Below, one piece after another: positions 8,309 through 17,664 of a stretch of DNA of 40,816 bases. The notes under the pieces are model-generated. The model ran no database searches, had not been told where the DNA came from, and saw only the letters and a program-made list of their open reading frames with translations. Origin of the DNA: Myxococcales bacterium (GTDB taxonomy: Bacteria > Myxococcota > Myxococcia > Myxococcales > UBA5297); contig JAISIF010000065.1 in the NCBI GenBank assembly GCA_031262165.1, positions 1-40,816 on the forward strand. Reading direction: 5' to 3'. The position numbers and the translations under genes are program-made. Within the stretch, counting starts at the first letter, position 1. Every line of letters starts with the position of its first letter.

Positions 8309-10396
8309 ATGACGCGCCTGAAGTTTTTGATTTTTCTTCTTATTTCGCTGGCCACCCTTTGTTTTGTTTTTTTTAGAATTTCAGAAATCACCATTCAGCG
8401 AGAATTGGACGCATCCCAAAACCGCCTGATGCGAGCCGAGGCGGCGCTCCAGAGTACGGTGGCGCTCCAAGCCCAACTGAATGGCGCTGCCCTGCTCGTC
8501 GCTACGCGCGCCAGCGACGTGCTCCAGAGCCTCGACGAGCTCCTCCCCCTCCAGTCGAGTGAATCGAGTGGCCCGGCTGCCAATCTCGCGATGGCGGCGC
8601 TGCGGGCGGGAGTGGCCGCTGCGCTCACGGCCACGGGCACCAAGGCGGCGCTCACGCCCGACGACCTCGTCCTGGCCCAAACCGCCGAGGGCATCTTCGT
8701 TCTGGATGGCAAGGCCCACCAGGCGCACTTCCGGGGCAAGGCCGAGGCATTCCCGGATCTGGCCGAAGCGCTCGCGCCCAGCGCGCGCGGCCTCGTCTTC
8801 GAGTTTGGCGAGCAGCTCTATTCGTCGAGCGCGCTCGAGCTCAGGCGCACCCTGCCAGCGCCGCCAGCAACAGAGACAATGGCAGAGATAGCTCCAACGG
8901 AGACAGCGACAGAGACTGAGACTGAGACGCCGAAGGTGCCTGAGCCGAAGATCGAAGCCGACGTGATCGTGGCCATCGCGCGGCGCATCGACAGCGCCAC
9001 GGCCGCGGCCTTGTCCCGCCTCGTGGGAGTCGACGTGACGTTCGCCATGAACGGCGACATCGTAGCCTCCTCGATCGCAGTGGATGACGAGGCGCACCGC
9101 GCTGCGATCGCCGCCACGCGCGCCTCTGGCCCGCTCTCGCTCATCCCCTTCGAGAAATTCGCCGCGCTGCCCATCCCGCTGCCGCTCTTTGCCAAGGCGC
9201 CGATCGGCAGCCACGAGGCGCGGGTCAGCGCGCTGACATCCGTCGATGGCGCTGATGCGGCGAGCGGCGCCCGCCTCATCCTCGACACGCGCAGGGACGG
9301 CCTGCTCCAGATCGCCACCATTCAAAAGTATGTGATCCTGGGCCTGCTCGGTTTTTTCTCCCTCGGCGCACTGTTCCTCCTCCTCATCGGCCGACAGAAC
9401 ACGGGGAGGCCGTCGCGCCTCATGCCTCTGATGAGGAATCCATCGCCGACGCCGATCCCAGCGCCGGAAGAGGGCAAGACGCTCCAGCTCACCAGCGACA
9501 AGAAGACCGAGGCCGCCGAGGCAAGCGCGACGCCTCCTGCCGCCGAAGCGCAAGGGCAGCAGATCGCCGACCAGCCCCCGCCCATGCTCACCCCCACGAT
9601 GCTCCAGGCCGAAGACTTCGACTTCGCGAGCATTCCGCCAGTACAGATCCCCGCCTCTGTCCTGATGAACGCGCTCTCGCCCCAGAAGGACCAGGCCGCG
9701 CTCGCGGATGAGGTAGATGCCTACGCGCTGGTCGCCGCCGCGGCGGTCGAAGAGCCCCGAGTGGCGCTCGCTGACGACGCGCCTGGAGACATCGACGACG
9801 GCCACCAGGCCGCGCGGTCGAGCAACCTCGCCGACCTTCAGTCGCTCGAACCAACTGGCTCTGTGGAGGACACCGGCGAGAGGCAGCAGGGGCACCAGGT
9901 CACGCCGCCCCTCGATTCCGCCATGCTCCATGACCTCCAGGCTGCCCACGATTCGCATCCCGCCCGACCGATGGAGCCTGCCTCCCTCCAGCAGCTCGAC
10001 ACGGCGGCAGCGCACGACGAGAGCGCCGAGGTTGGCTCATCGGCGGCAGACGACGCCAACGCCCGAGATGAAAGCGCCGCGCCGAGCGGGCTTCCCCAGC
10101 TCTGGCCCCAAGACCTCGTCCACCAGCAGGTCGGCGCCGAGCTCAGCCCGAACGCGGCTCCAGTGGACGAGGCGGATCCAGACGAGCTCCAGTTCCATAT
10201 CCTCTACGAGCAGTTCATCGATCTGCGCGAGCAGTGCGGTGAGCCGATCGACTCACCCACCTACGAGACCTTTGCCTTCAAGTTGCGCCTGAACCGCGAT
10301 CAGCTCATGCAGAAATACGGCTGCGCCTCGGTGCGCTTCCAAGTCTATCTGAAGGCGGGCAAGGCTGCCCTCAGGGCCACGCCGGTCCGCGCGTGA
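8309..10396 (+). CDS. Two-TM sensor-like protein with MXAN_5187-type C-terminal domain
   Basis: The 695-residue protein has TM helix 1 at about 4-27 and TM helix 2 at 341-361 (YVILGLLGFFSLGALFLLL). Between them is a roughly 310-residue domain, probably periplasmic, topologically like a sensor but without recognised signature residues. A long acidic, Pro/Ala-rich linker (about 365-620) leads to a compact C-terminal domain (about 625-695) with EQFIDLREQCGEP, LRLNRDQLMQKYG and VRFQVYLKAGKAALRATPV. From memory this matches the C-terminal domain of the myxobacterial MXAN_5187 family; its function is unknown to me. The ATG at 8309 is chosen because AGAGGGG lies eight bases upstream. The frame stays open back into repeat copy A, but those residues are repeat-derived. 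Confidence 0.8.
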   Translation: MTRLKFLIFLLISLATLCFVFFRISEITIQRELDASQNRLMRAEAALQSTVALQAQLNGAALLVATRASDVLQSLDELLPLQSSESSGPAANLAMAALRAGVAAALTATGTKAALTPDDLVLAQTAEGIFVLDGKAHQAHFRGKAEAFPDLAEALAPSARGLVFEFGEQLYSSSALELRRTLPAPPATETMAEIAPTETATETETETPKVPEPKIEADVIVAIARRIDSATAAALSRLVGVDVTFAMNGDIVASSIAVDDEAHRAAIAATRASGPLSLIPFEKFAALPIPLPLFAKAPIGSHEARVSALTSVDGADAASGARLILDTRRDGLLQIATIQKYVILGLLGFFSLGALFLLLIGRQNTGRPSRLMPLMRNPSPTPIPAPEEGKTLQLTSDKKTEAAEASATPPAAEAQGQQIADQPPPMLTPTMLQAEDFDFASIPPVQIPASVLMNALSPQKDQAALADEVDAYALVAAAAVEEPRVALADDAPGDIDDGHQAARSSNLADLQSLEPTGSVEDTGERQQGHQVTPPLDSAMLHDLQAAHDSHPARPMEPASLQQLDTAAAHDESAEVGSSAADDANARDESAAPSGLPQLWPQDLVHQQVGAELSPNAAPVDEADPDELQFHILYEQFIDLREQCGEPIDSPTYETFAFKLRLNRDQLMQKYGCASVRFQVYLKAGKAALRATPVRA

Positions 10397-10497
10397 GACG
10401 CCGCGCTGCCCGACGACCAGCCATTTGGCCCTCAACGCTTCCTCTCCACTCGTTCCCCGCCTCTTCTGTGAACATCTGACCCCTCCCGGAGACCGCC

Positions 10498-11142
10498 ATG
10501 TCCAACGTCATCCAGTTCGTCAAAAACTACCAAGACCTCTCGACCGACCGCGGCTACCAGTTCCGCTTTCACTGCGACCAGTGCGGCAATGGCTACATGA
10601 GCAGCTACAAGACCTCGAAGGTGGCGATGGCCTCTGGGCTCCTGAGCGCCGCCTCGTCGCTCTTTGGCGGCGTCTTTGGGCGTGCTTCCCACGGCAGCTA
10701 TGAGCTCCAGCGCGCCATCGGCGGCAAGGCCCACGACGACGCGCTGCGCGAGGCGGTCGAGGAGATCAAGCACAAGTTCAAGCAGTGCTCGCGCTGCGGC
10801 AAATGGGTCTGCCCCGAGATCTGCTGGAACGCGCCGCGCGGCCTGTGCCTCTCGTGCGCGCCCGACCTGGCCCGCGAGACGGCGGCAGCCCAGGCCCAGG
10901 CAGCCACCGAGCAGATCAAGGAGAAGGTCCGCAAGACGGACTACGTCGCGGACATCGATGTCTCGGTCGAGGCGACGGCGGCCTGCGGTTCGTGCGGCGC
11001 GGCGGTCGGCGCGTCCAAGTTCTGCCCCGAGTGTGGCGCGCCCAACGCGGCCAAGGTGGCCTGCCAGAAGTGCGGCACCAAGATGTCCGCTGCCACGCGC
11101 TTTTGCCCCGAGTGCGGGGAGAAGCAGCGACCAGCGCTGTGA
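10498..11142 (+). CDS. Multi zinc-ribbon protein, function unknown
   Basis: The 214-residue protein contains at least four zinc-ribbon-like Cys sets: CDQCG (26-30), CSRCG paired with CLSCA around residues 98-120, and two C-terminal ribbons, CGSCG...CPECG and CQKCG...CPECG. The middle includes a small Gly/Ala/Ser stretch (MASGLLSAASSLFGGVFG) that may be a membrane-touching hairpin, and an Ala/Gln helix. Such proteins usually act as adaptors or structural Zn-binding proteins, so no reaction is proposed. A CGGAGA Shine-Dalgarno precedes the ATG. It follows the MXAN_5187-like gene by about 100 bases with no terminator between them, so the two may share a transcript. Confidence 0.8.
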   Translation: MSNVIQFVKNYQDLSTDRGYQFRFHCDQCGNGYMSSYKTSKVAMASGLLSAASSLFGGVFGRASHGSYELQRAIGGKAHDDALREAVEEIKHKFKQCSRCGKWVCPEICWNAPRGLCLSCAPDLARETAAAQAQAATEQIKEKVRKTDYVADIDVSVEATAACGSCGAAVGASKFCPECGAPNAAKVACQKCGTKMSAATRFCPECGEKQRPAL

Positions 11143-11203
11143 TGGTGTGATTCATCATTCAACCAGCGCTGTTATATTTTCTCGAATCCCTTCAAGCGCG
11201 TCC

Positions 11204-11364
11204 TGAGGACTTATCCATCGATTAAAACCGAGCACCGCGAAGGACGGGGAATGCCAGATGAGAAGCGAGGCTTTGAGCTTCCAGACGGAAGTGACCATCG
11301 AAGCAAAGAATTCGGGCGTTTCACGGACGAGCGGAGCGACGGGATAATCGATGGATAAGTCCTT
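11204..11364 (+). mobile_element. TIR element copy B (full length)
   Basis: This copy defines the forward orientation used here. Its ends are GAGGACTTATCCATCGATTA and, inverted, TAATCGATGGATAAGTCCTTC. The body holds CACCGCGAAGGACGGGGAAT, the hairpin CTTCCAGACGGAAG, GGCGTTTCACGGAC and GCGACGGGATAATCGA. The element lies in the 568-base gap between the zinc-ribbon gene and pyrH. Confidence 0.75.
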
Positions 11365-11674
11365 CTTCTATTGCCATTGCCAAATAGAAACGCCGCTGCG
11401 AGGCACCCTGCGTTCTCGACGTTCCAATGGACAGCGCGCCTAGGCTGCAAAAAAAAGATTTCCTCGACATGAGCCATTCAGAATTCGCTTCGATTCAGCC
11501 TCGCGCCGACAAAAGAGGGATTCGTTCCAGGCATTAGATTCAATTCTTGGATTTATCACGTCAATAGAATGACGATTGAAATTCGTAAGAGCGTTGCGTG
11601 CAATGCCCTGCGAGCGATGGTCGACGGACGACGAAAAGGCCCTCGACCGACCTGCAAGCGACTCCCCTCTCACC

Positions 11675-11702
11675 TTGACTCTCCAAAGGGAGCGAGTATC
11701 AC
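11675..11702 (+). promoter_or_regulatory. Possible promoter just upstream of pyrH
   Basis: TTGACT (11675-11680) and TATCAC (11697-11702) are 16 bases apart. If used, transcription would begin almost at the pyrH ATG, giving a near-leaderless message. The rest of the 11365-11710 gap is moderately AT-rich and shows no gene or repeat that I recognise. Confidence 0.2.
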
Positions 11703-11710
11703 GCGCCGCC

Positions 11711-12475
11711 ATGCCTGCCCCCTCTGAAGCCGCTCCAGCTGCCCCTCGGTATTCCCGCATCCTCCTCAAGCTCTCCGGCGAAGCCCTCATGGGTGAGAGC
11801 GCGTCCACGATCGACCGCGCCACCATCGATGGCATCGCCACCCAGATCGCCGACATCGTCGCGCTCGGCGTGCAGGTGGGGGTCGTCATCGGCGGCGGCA
11901 ACATCTTCCGAGGCGTATCGGGCGCGGCACAGGGCATCGATCGCGCGGCGGGCGACGCCATCGGGATGCTCGCCACCTGCATCAACGCCCTGTCCCTCCA
12001 GGACGCCTTGGCGCGTCAGGGCGTCGAGGCGCGCGTGCAGAGCGCCATCCCGCTCCAGAACGTGGCCGAGACCTTCGACCGCCAGCGCGCCCTGCGCCAC
12101 CTGGCCAAGGGGCGCGTCGTCGTGTTTGGCGGCGGCACGGGCAACCCCTACTTCACGACCGACACGGCCGCTTGCCTGCGCGCCCTGGAGATCCGTGCCG
12201 ACGTGGTCATGAAGGCCACCAAGGTCGATGGCGTCTATACCGCCGACCCGGCCAAGGATCCCACGGCCCAGCGCTTCGAGGCCATCGACGTGGCCGAGGT
12301 CCTCGCCCGCGAGCTCAAGGTGATGGACGCGGCGGCCATCTCGCTATGCCGAGACAATGACCTGCCCCTGCTCGTCTTCAGCATGAACACGCCAGGCAAC
12401 ATCCGGCGGGCAGTGATGGGCGATCCAATCGGAACCCTCGTCCGTCGGGTCGAGACGCGCCTGAGCCAACCGTGA
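11711..12475 (+). CDS. pyrH: UMP kinase
   Basis: The 254-residue product is a hexameric bacterial UMP kinase of the amino-acid-kinase fold. It phosphorylates UMP to UDP in pyrimidine nucleotide synthesis and is normally feedback-inhibited by UTP. Visible signatures are [15 protein letters not shown] (phosphate-binding loop), [33 protein letters not shown] and [13 protein letters not shown]. The chosen ATG gives a short Ala/Pro-rich extension (about 12 residues) before the conserved [11 protein letters not shown]. An upstream open frame of 45 codons has no family similarity, so it was excluded. A GGGAG lies 18 bases upstream, so initiation signals are weak. frr follows after 78 bases. The usual rpsB-tsf upstream partners are absent here. 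Confidence 0.96.
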   Translation: MPAPSEAAPAAPRYSRILLKLSGEALMGESASTIDRATIDGIATQIADIVALGVQVGVVIGGGNIFRGVSGAAQGIDRAAGDAIGMLATCINALSLQDALARQGVEARVQSAIPLQNVAETFDRQRALRHLAKGRVVVFGGGTGNPYFTTDTAACLRALEIRADVVMKATKVDGVYTADPAKDPTAQRFEAIDVAEVLARELKVMDAAAISLCRDNDLPLLVFSMNTPGNIRRAVMGDPIGTLVRRVETRLSQP

Positions 12476-12553
12476 CCCGCGCCAGATGAACCCGACGACC
12501 CGCCCTGTCAGCCCACACAACCCAACCGCCCAACAAGAACGAGAGAGTGAACC

Positions 12554-13117
12554 ATGGCCATCGTTGACGACGTCGTGTCCGACCTGAAGAACCGAATCGA
12601 ATCCACGCTCGACGCTCTGCGCAAGGAATACACGCGCATCCGAACCGGGCGCGCCAGCCTCTCCATCCTCGATGGCGTGCGCGTCGATTACTACGGCACG
12701 CCGACGCCCCTGACCGGCGTGGCGAATATGACCGTCGCCGACCCTCGCCTCATCATCGTGCGGCCTTGGGAGAAAAAGATGGTCCAGATCATCGACCGCG
12801 CCCTGCGCGAGGCCAACCTGGGCATCAACCCAGTCACCGAGGGTGAGGTCATCCGCCTCCCCATCCCGCCGCTGACCGAGGAGCGCCGCAAGGAGATCGT
12901 CAAGGCGGTCAAGTCCAAGTCCGAGGAGAGCAAGGTCGCGGTGCGCAACGAGCGGCGCGACGCGAACGAGATACTCAAGGCCCATCAGAAGGATGGCGAC
13001 ATCACCGAGGACGATCTGAAGAAGGGCATGGAGCGCGTCCAGAAGGAGACCGACGTGGGCATTGCCAAGATCGATGAGCTGGCCGCCAAAAAAGAAAAAG
13101 AAGTGATGGAGCTGTGA
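12554..13117 (+). CDS. frr: Ribosome recycling factor
   Basis: The 187-residue protein matches RRF end to end. With EF-G it splits post-termination ribosomes so that subunits can be reused. The tRNA-mimic three-helix bundle is clear (RTGRASLSILDGVRVDYYGTP, MVQIIDRALREANLGINP, PLTEERRKEIVK and the Lys/Glu-rich last helix ending KKEKEVMEL). The invariant Arg in RTGRAS is present. The ATG has GAGAGAG upstream. It is the second gene of a pyrH-frr unit and ends just before a strong hairpin terminator. Confidence 0.97.
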   Translation: MAIVDDVVSDLKNRIESTLDALRKEYTRIRTGRASLSILDGVRVDYYGTPTPLTGVANMTVADPRLIIVRPWEKKMVQIIDRALREANLGINPVTEGEVIRLPIPPLTEERRKEIVKAVKSKSEESKVAVRNERRDANEILKAHQKDGDITEDDLKKGMERVQKETDVGIAKIDELAAKKEKEVMEL

Positions 13118-13154
13118 AATACGGACGAATGGAATGAATAGATAAAACTCAAGA

Positions 13155-13184
13155 GGCGCGATTATCCATCGCGCCCTTTTTATT
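13155..13184 (+). terminator. Rho-independent terminator after frr
   Basis: A perfect 7-bp stem GGCGCGA/TCGCGCC (13155-13161 and 13169-13175) with a 7-base loop is followed by CTTTTTATTT. Confidence 0.85.
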
Positions 13185-13346
13185 TAGGACTCATTCCTTC
13201 ATTAGGACTTTTGCACCGCGAAGGACGGGGAATGTCTGACTTTGGCGCGAGGCGGGAGTTTCCAGACGGAAGTAAAGCGCGAAACAACGAAGTCTGGCGT
13301 CTCACGGACAGGTGGGGCGACGGGATAATCAAGGAATAAGCCCTTA
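13184..13346 (+). mobile_element. TIR element copy C (full length)
   Basis: Same orientation and internal order as copy B: CACCGCGAAGGACGGGGAAT, TTTCCAGACGGAAG, CGTCTCACGGAC, GCGACGGGATAATC. The ends (TTAGGACTCATTCC and, inverted, GGAATAAGCCCTTA) have diverged in parallel, both changing TATCC to ATTCC. It begins exactly at the T-tract of the frr terminator. Confidence 0.7.
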
Positions 13347-13886
13347 TACCGAACCGTCGATCTACCAATTCGTCGGCATGGCGAGGCGCACGGCGACGAA
13401 ACAATCCATTCCTTCGTCGAACATCTGACCTGTTCCAAAACCGCATCCGCACAGGGTTTTTCATTGCGTAGCTCTTGGCTCCGGCAACCGTTCGGGCTTC
13501 AGAGAAAAAAATGGACGAAGCCTCATTCTACGAAGCGCTCTCGGAGAGCTTTGGGGAAAACGGTCTCTCGTCCAAGGCCGTGCAGGCGGGGGGAGGCAAT
13601 ATCCAAGAGGCGCTATTTGTCGCGCCCTCTATTCTGAATGGTTGAACCGAACAGGGCGCCATGAATGACGTCCCTCCCAAAAGACATTGCATCAGCGAGG
13701 GTTTGGGACAGGTCCATTGACTCGGCAAACGAGCTGGATGGCTTCCTTCCTCAACATCACGGATCGTTTGCCGAAGCGGGTGAAGAGTACTTCGAATTCG
13801 TAAAGGCGTGTTCGAATCGTTCGAGTGTCAGCTCTTGGCCACTGCCATTCTTGTCAATCGCCCTTCGAGTGCTATGAGGCCGCGCC
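13347..13886. other. 540-base region without a convincing gene
   Basis: Two short plus-strand frames are open: 13511-13645 (44 codons, starting MDEASFYEALSESFGE, no good Shine-Dalgarno) and 13665-13877 (70 codons, containing LPQHHGSFAEAGEEYFEF). Neither resembles a family I know, and they may be decayed remnants. A stem GAGGCGC...GCGCCCTC at about 13609-13631 could fold. No promoter or terminator was identified with confidence. Confidence 0.4.
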
Positions 13887-14861
13887 ATGAACAGCCAATC
13901 CCTTCCCCATCGGATGCTCGGAAAACTGTGCGCACTGTGCCTGGCCTGTTGTCTCTCCGGTGCCTTTGGAATGGGCGCGGCGCTGGCGGCGGATAGCTCC
14001 CAGGGAAGAGGCGACTCCGGCAGAGAGCTCGCCCAAATCGAGGCGCTCGTCTCTGAGGCCGAGTTCGAGGCCGCGCTGCGCCTGGTGAAGGGCGAGCTCG
14101 CGCGGCCCGACAATGCCCCAGAGCGTCTGGCCCGCCTCTGCGAGCTCGAAGGGATGCTCCACCTCTATCTGGGGGACAGCGACGCGGCGCTGCAGGCCTT
14201 CAAGCGCCTGCTCGAGGCTTCGCCCGACTACCAGATGCAGGAGGATGTCAGCCCCAAGATGCTGGCGCTCTTCGAGGAGGCGCGCGGGCAGGTCCTGGCG
14301 CACGCGCCCCGGCCCAACCTCAAGCTCGCGCACCCGCGGCCACGGCCAGCCCAGCCCGATCAGCCCATCCAGATGGAGATCCGGCTCGACATGGCGCCCA
14401 AGGGCGTGCAGGCCAAGCTCTTCTACAGACGGACGGCGCACTCGGGCTTCAGCTCCACGCTATTCGTCGAGCATGACGAGGACACCCAGCGCCGGATCGC
14501 CATCGTGCCATTCATCGATCTCGCTCTGGGCGGTGCCGACGCGCAGCAAGCCCTGCCCAACGGTGCCGCGCTCGAATACTTCATCGAGGTGCAGGACGCG
14601 GCGGGCGCGCTGCTCGCGATCGCGGGCAAGCGAGAGGCGCCGCTCGTGGTCCCCTTGGCGACCGAGGCGGAGCGGGTCGCCGCAGCGACCACGGCCGAGG
14701 GCGACGCCGCCATGGTCTCGGGTGGGAGCAGCGCCTGGTATCAGAAGTGGTGGGTGTGGACGATCGTGGGCGTCGTCGTGGCCGGTGCCGTGACGGGCGG
14801 CGTGATCTACGCCCTCTCGAATCAGACCGGGACGGTCCCCATCACGGTCACCGTCGAATAG
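13887..14861 (+). CDS. Secreted TPR-like protein with C-terminal transmembrane anchor
   Basis: The 324-residue product starts with a signal peptide (h-region LCALCLACCLSGAFGMGAA, cleavage likely near ALA-AD, residue 35). Residues about 45-130 form TPR-like helices (FEAALRLVKGELARPDNAPE, GDSDAALQAFKRLLEASPD). A central domain (about 145-255) looks beta-rich, with PIQMEIRLDMAPKGVQAKLF and GAALEYFIEVQDAAGALL, in a style seen in myxobacterial envelope proteins. A hydrophobic helix near 285-310 (VWTIVGVVVAGAVTGGVIYA) anchors the C-terminus, leaving about 13 residues on the far side. A lipoprotein gene follows after 47 bases, so the two probably act together in the envelope. No enzymatic motif is seen. 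Confidence 0.75.
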   Translation: MNSQSLPHRMLGKLCALCLACCLSGAFGMGAALAADSSQGRGDSGRELAQIEALVSEAEFEAALRLVKGELARPDNAPERLARLCELEGMLHLYLGDSDAALQAFKRLLEASPDYQMQEDVSPKMLALFEEARGQVLAHAPRPNLKLAHPRPRPAQPDQPIQMEIRLDMAPKGVQAKLFYRRTAHSGFSSTLFVEHDEDTQRRIAIVPFIDLALGGADAQQALPNGAALEYFIEVQDAAGALLAIAGKREAPLVVPLATEAERVAAATTAEGDAAMVSGGSSAWYQKWWVWTIVGVVVAGAVTGGVIYALSNQTGTVPITVTVE

Positions 14862-14908
14862 CCCACGCTCGCGCCGGTGAGCGCGTTCGAGCGGGTGCTG
14901 GAGGTCTC

Positions 14909-15454
14909 ATGAAACGTGTCTTGCCGTTGATGTTCCTCTTGATTGGATTTGGGCTGGTCTCTCTCGGCTGCGGCGACGAGTTCGACGACGAGGGGAGTGG
15001 CTCGATCGGCGGAACGCTGACGCTGCCCCGCGCTCTGCTCGACATGAACGTGAGCAAGATCCAGGTGATCGTTTTGGAGAGCGGGTCGGGCCGCAACGCG
15101 CAGACGTTGCGCCGCGCCTGCCAGAAGTCGAACCTGGGGCAGATGTTCCAGAAGGACGACCTGGTCCGAGTCGTCGACGGCGGCGACAAGCGCCTCTCCT
15201 TCGTGAAGGAAATCTCCAAGGAGGCCCTGGAGGCGGGCACGAAGCTCAAGATCGAGCTCGAGACGGGCACCAACTACCTGTTCATCTTCGAGATCTTTGG
15301 GACGGGTGCGGGCAATGCGCTCCAGCTGCTGGCCAATGGCAGCGCTGCCTATGAGCAGGTCTCCAAGGGATCGGACAACAAGTCCATCGCCGTCACGCTC
15401 AACGACGACCTCATCGAGACCTCAGAGTGTGCTGACCCACTCTTCAATGGTTGA
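14909..15454 (+). CDS. Small lipoprotein of unknown function
   Basis: The 181-residue product has a textbook lipoprotein signal: MKRVLPLMFLLIGFGL with a lipobox VSLGC and mature N-terminus CGDEFDDEG. The ATG is preceded by GGAGG five bases upstream, a strong reason to reject longer in-frame starts. The mature part looks like a beta-sandwich of about 150 residues (GSIGGTLTLPRALLDMNVSK, TKLKIELETGTNYLFIFEI). It has three further cysteines (RRACQKS, ETSECAD region), perhaps a disulfide. It probably works with the preceding TPR/TM protein. A strong hairpin terminator follows, so this is the last gene of its unit. Confidence 0.78.
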   Translation: MKRVLPLMFLLIGFGLVSLGCGDEFDDEGSGSIGGTLTLPRALLDMNVSKIQVIVLESGSGRNAQTLRRACQKSNLGQMFQKDDLVRVVDGGDKRLSFVKEISKEALEAGTKLKIELETGTNYLFIFEIFGTGAGNALQLLANGSAAYEQVSKGSDNKSIAVTLNDDLIETSECADPLFNG

Positions 15455-15480
15455 GCGTCAGGGCCATCGACGCACCCCTT

Positions 15481-15632
15481 CTCCTCGTCGCTTCGCGTCG
15501 CCCCTCTCCCGCCAAACGGGAGAGGGATTTTTTGTGTTGCGTCGTTCGGGAAAGGGCCCTCCAGAGCATTCGCAATCTCCTCCATCCCCCGCTTGCAGGA
15601 GAGGGTCGACGCGAAGCGATGGAGTGAGGGCC
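15481..15632. repeat. GGGAGAGGG-type repeats, two inverted copies
   Basis: CGTCGCTTCGCGTCGCCCCT (15487-15506) and, inverted, GGGTCGACGCGAAGCGATGG (about 15603-15622) are two diverged copies of the REP-like unit also found at 7237-7292. The first copy supplies the terminator stem. Confidence 0.5.
15502..15534 (+). terminator. Strong rho-independent terminator after the lipoprotein gene
   Basis: A perfect 10-bp stem CCCTCTCCCG/CGGGAGAGGG (15502-15511 and 15517-15526) with loop CCAAA is followed by ATTTTTTG. The stem is a member of the dispersed GGGAGAGGG repeat family. Confidence 0.88.
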
Positions 15633-15636
15633 GACA

Positions 15637-15660
15637 GAGGGATAAGTCCTAAAGTCCTAA
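15637..15660 (+). repeat. Remnant end of the TIR element (copy D)
   Basis: GAGGGATAAGTCCTAAAGTC reproduces only the right terminal repeat of the TIR element; the body and the other end are missing. It lies 34 bases upstream of ruvB. Confidence 0.5.
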
Positions 15661-15693
15661 AAACAGAACCCGTTCACCAGAGGTCCCCGCTTC

Positions 15694-16764
<1,071 letters not shown>

Positions 16765-16801
16765 GGAGAATCAGCCATTCATTAATTCATGATTCCATTG
16801 C

Positions 16802-16825
16802 AGTTTTCATCATAGAATGAAAACT
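16802..16825. other. Hairpin downstream of ruvB
   Basis: AGTTTTCAT and ATGAAAACT form a perfect 9-bp stem with a 6-base loop (16802-16810 and 16817-16825). No T-run follows, so terminator function is uncertain. It sits at the left edge of the AT-rich 16765-17900 segment. The rest of 16765-16930 is AT-rich with no gene that I recognise. Confidence 0.4.
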
Positions 16826-16930
16826 CTATCAGCGCCATTGATTCGGGTGGTCGATACATATTTAAAGACACATTCTAGGAAGGGCGCCAAGGAATAAAAC
16901 TCGACCGCTCAAATGCTCGAATCGTGAGCA

Positions 16931-17169
16931 TTGTCGTTCCGTGAAATCGAGAAAAAGATACGGTCTTTGTTTGCGCAAAAGCGAACGGCTGTGAATGCCG
17001 ATCTTTTTCTGAGCCGCGGCGTCAGCAGGCATTGCTTGGGTGCGATCGATGGAATGCCGACGAATTGCGCGATTATGTGGTCGAGCATTTGTCGGAAAGA
17101 GACGATGGTTCTATAGAAATTACACCTCTATTGTTCCTCGCCAATATCAAAAAACTCTGCTCTTCTTAA
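16931..17169 (+). pseudogene. Frameshifted small gene remnant, family unknown
   Basis: One frame reads FREIEKKIRSLFAQKRTAV...CLGAID up to about 17050. The frame one base back then continues plausibly as WNADELRDYVVEHLSERDDG...LLFLANIKKLCSS and stops at 17169. Joining them with one restored base (GAT TGG) gives a coherent helical protein of about 80 residues, so a single-base deletion is the simplest reading. There is a TGA just upstream, no Shine-Dalgarno, and no recognised family, so the 5' part may also be lost. Its 3' end overlaps the 3' end of the convergent minus-strand gene by 42 bases. This is inference from reading-frame quality only. Confidence 0.4.
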
Positions 17170-17664
17170 AATGTTTTCAACAACCAGGTATCTAGCATTA
17201 GTCTTGCGGATAATATAAACGGTTATATCATCATCAACAAAATACGGACTTCCAAAGTTCAAAGAGCGATATTCCTTATCCTCTTGGGGAGCGCGACACA
17301 TAAACAAATAGTCGATTTGTCCAGGCAGTTCCTCTCCAAAGTCCTCTTCCCCTGCGGTTTTATCAGTTTGGGAGTGTGGCGGAATTTCGGAGAGGTTATC
17401 TATCACCAGCGTTTTTGTTTCAAACAATTCTTTGTGCCATAGCGGTTGATAATGAGCGCGTCCCTCGGAACGAGCGCGGTGACTGTAATCTGTTCCGCAT
17501 AATTCTCCGTAGATCATTTCCATTGCATCGACGTATGTAAACGGACGGTCAAAAAGCACACGCCAATCCTGATCTGGCGTACAATTTATAACGGTGCAAC
17601 CCACAATGAGTCTCTTCTCAATATTAGCAATAAGCTCTTGAGCTTGATTTATAGCAAGCCTCAT
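17128..17664 (-). CDS. AT-rich, probably horizontally acquired protein, family unknown
   Basis: The 178-residue product has a clear AGGAGG Shine-Dalgarno ten bases before its ATG, so I consider it a genuine gene. Base composition is far more AT-rich than the flanks, and codons such as AAA, ATA, TTA and AAT are common, unlike neighbouring genes. It has no signal peptide or TM helix. The sequence mixes helices at the N-terminus (INQAQELIANIEKRL) with likely beta strands (KRLIVGCTVINCTP, DDDITVYIIRK, ARYLVVENIL) and an acidic, Pro-rich middle. It could be an immunity, antitoxin or stress protein of a mobile module, but I see no signature to support any of these. The neighbouring frameshifted remnant may come from the same acquired segment. 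Confidence 0.7.
   Translation of the reverse strand: MRLAINQAQELIANIEKRLIVGCTVINCTPDQDWRVLFDRPFTYVDAMEMIYGELCGTDYSHRARSEGRAHYQPLWHKELFETKTLVIDNLSEIPPHSQTDKTAGEEDFGEELPGQIDYLFMCRAPQEDKEYRSLNFGSPYFVDDDITVYIIRKTNARYLVVENILRRAEFFDIGEEQ

Noticed and set aside
8381-10015. A 544-codon minus-strand frame opposite the MXAN_5187-like gene
   Set aside because: The composition is typical of antisense shadow (Arg/Gly/Glu-rich), and there is no signal, motif or start site.
13511-13645. A 44-codon plus-strand frame in the gap after frr
   Set aside because: There is no good Shine-Dalgarno and no homology that I recognise. It is kept only as a remark in the gap entry.
17042-17056. Programmed -1 frameshifting in the small remnant
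   Set aside because: There is no slippery heptamer at the junction (ATCGATGG) and no clear downstream structure; a deletion is simpler.
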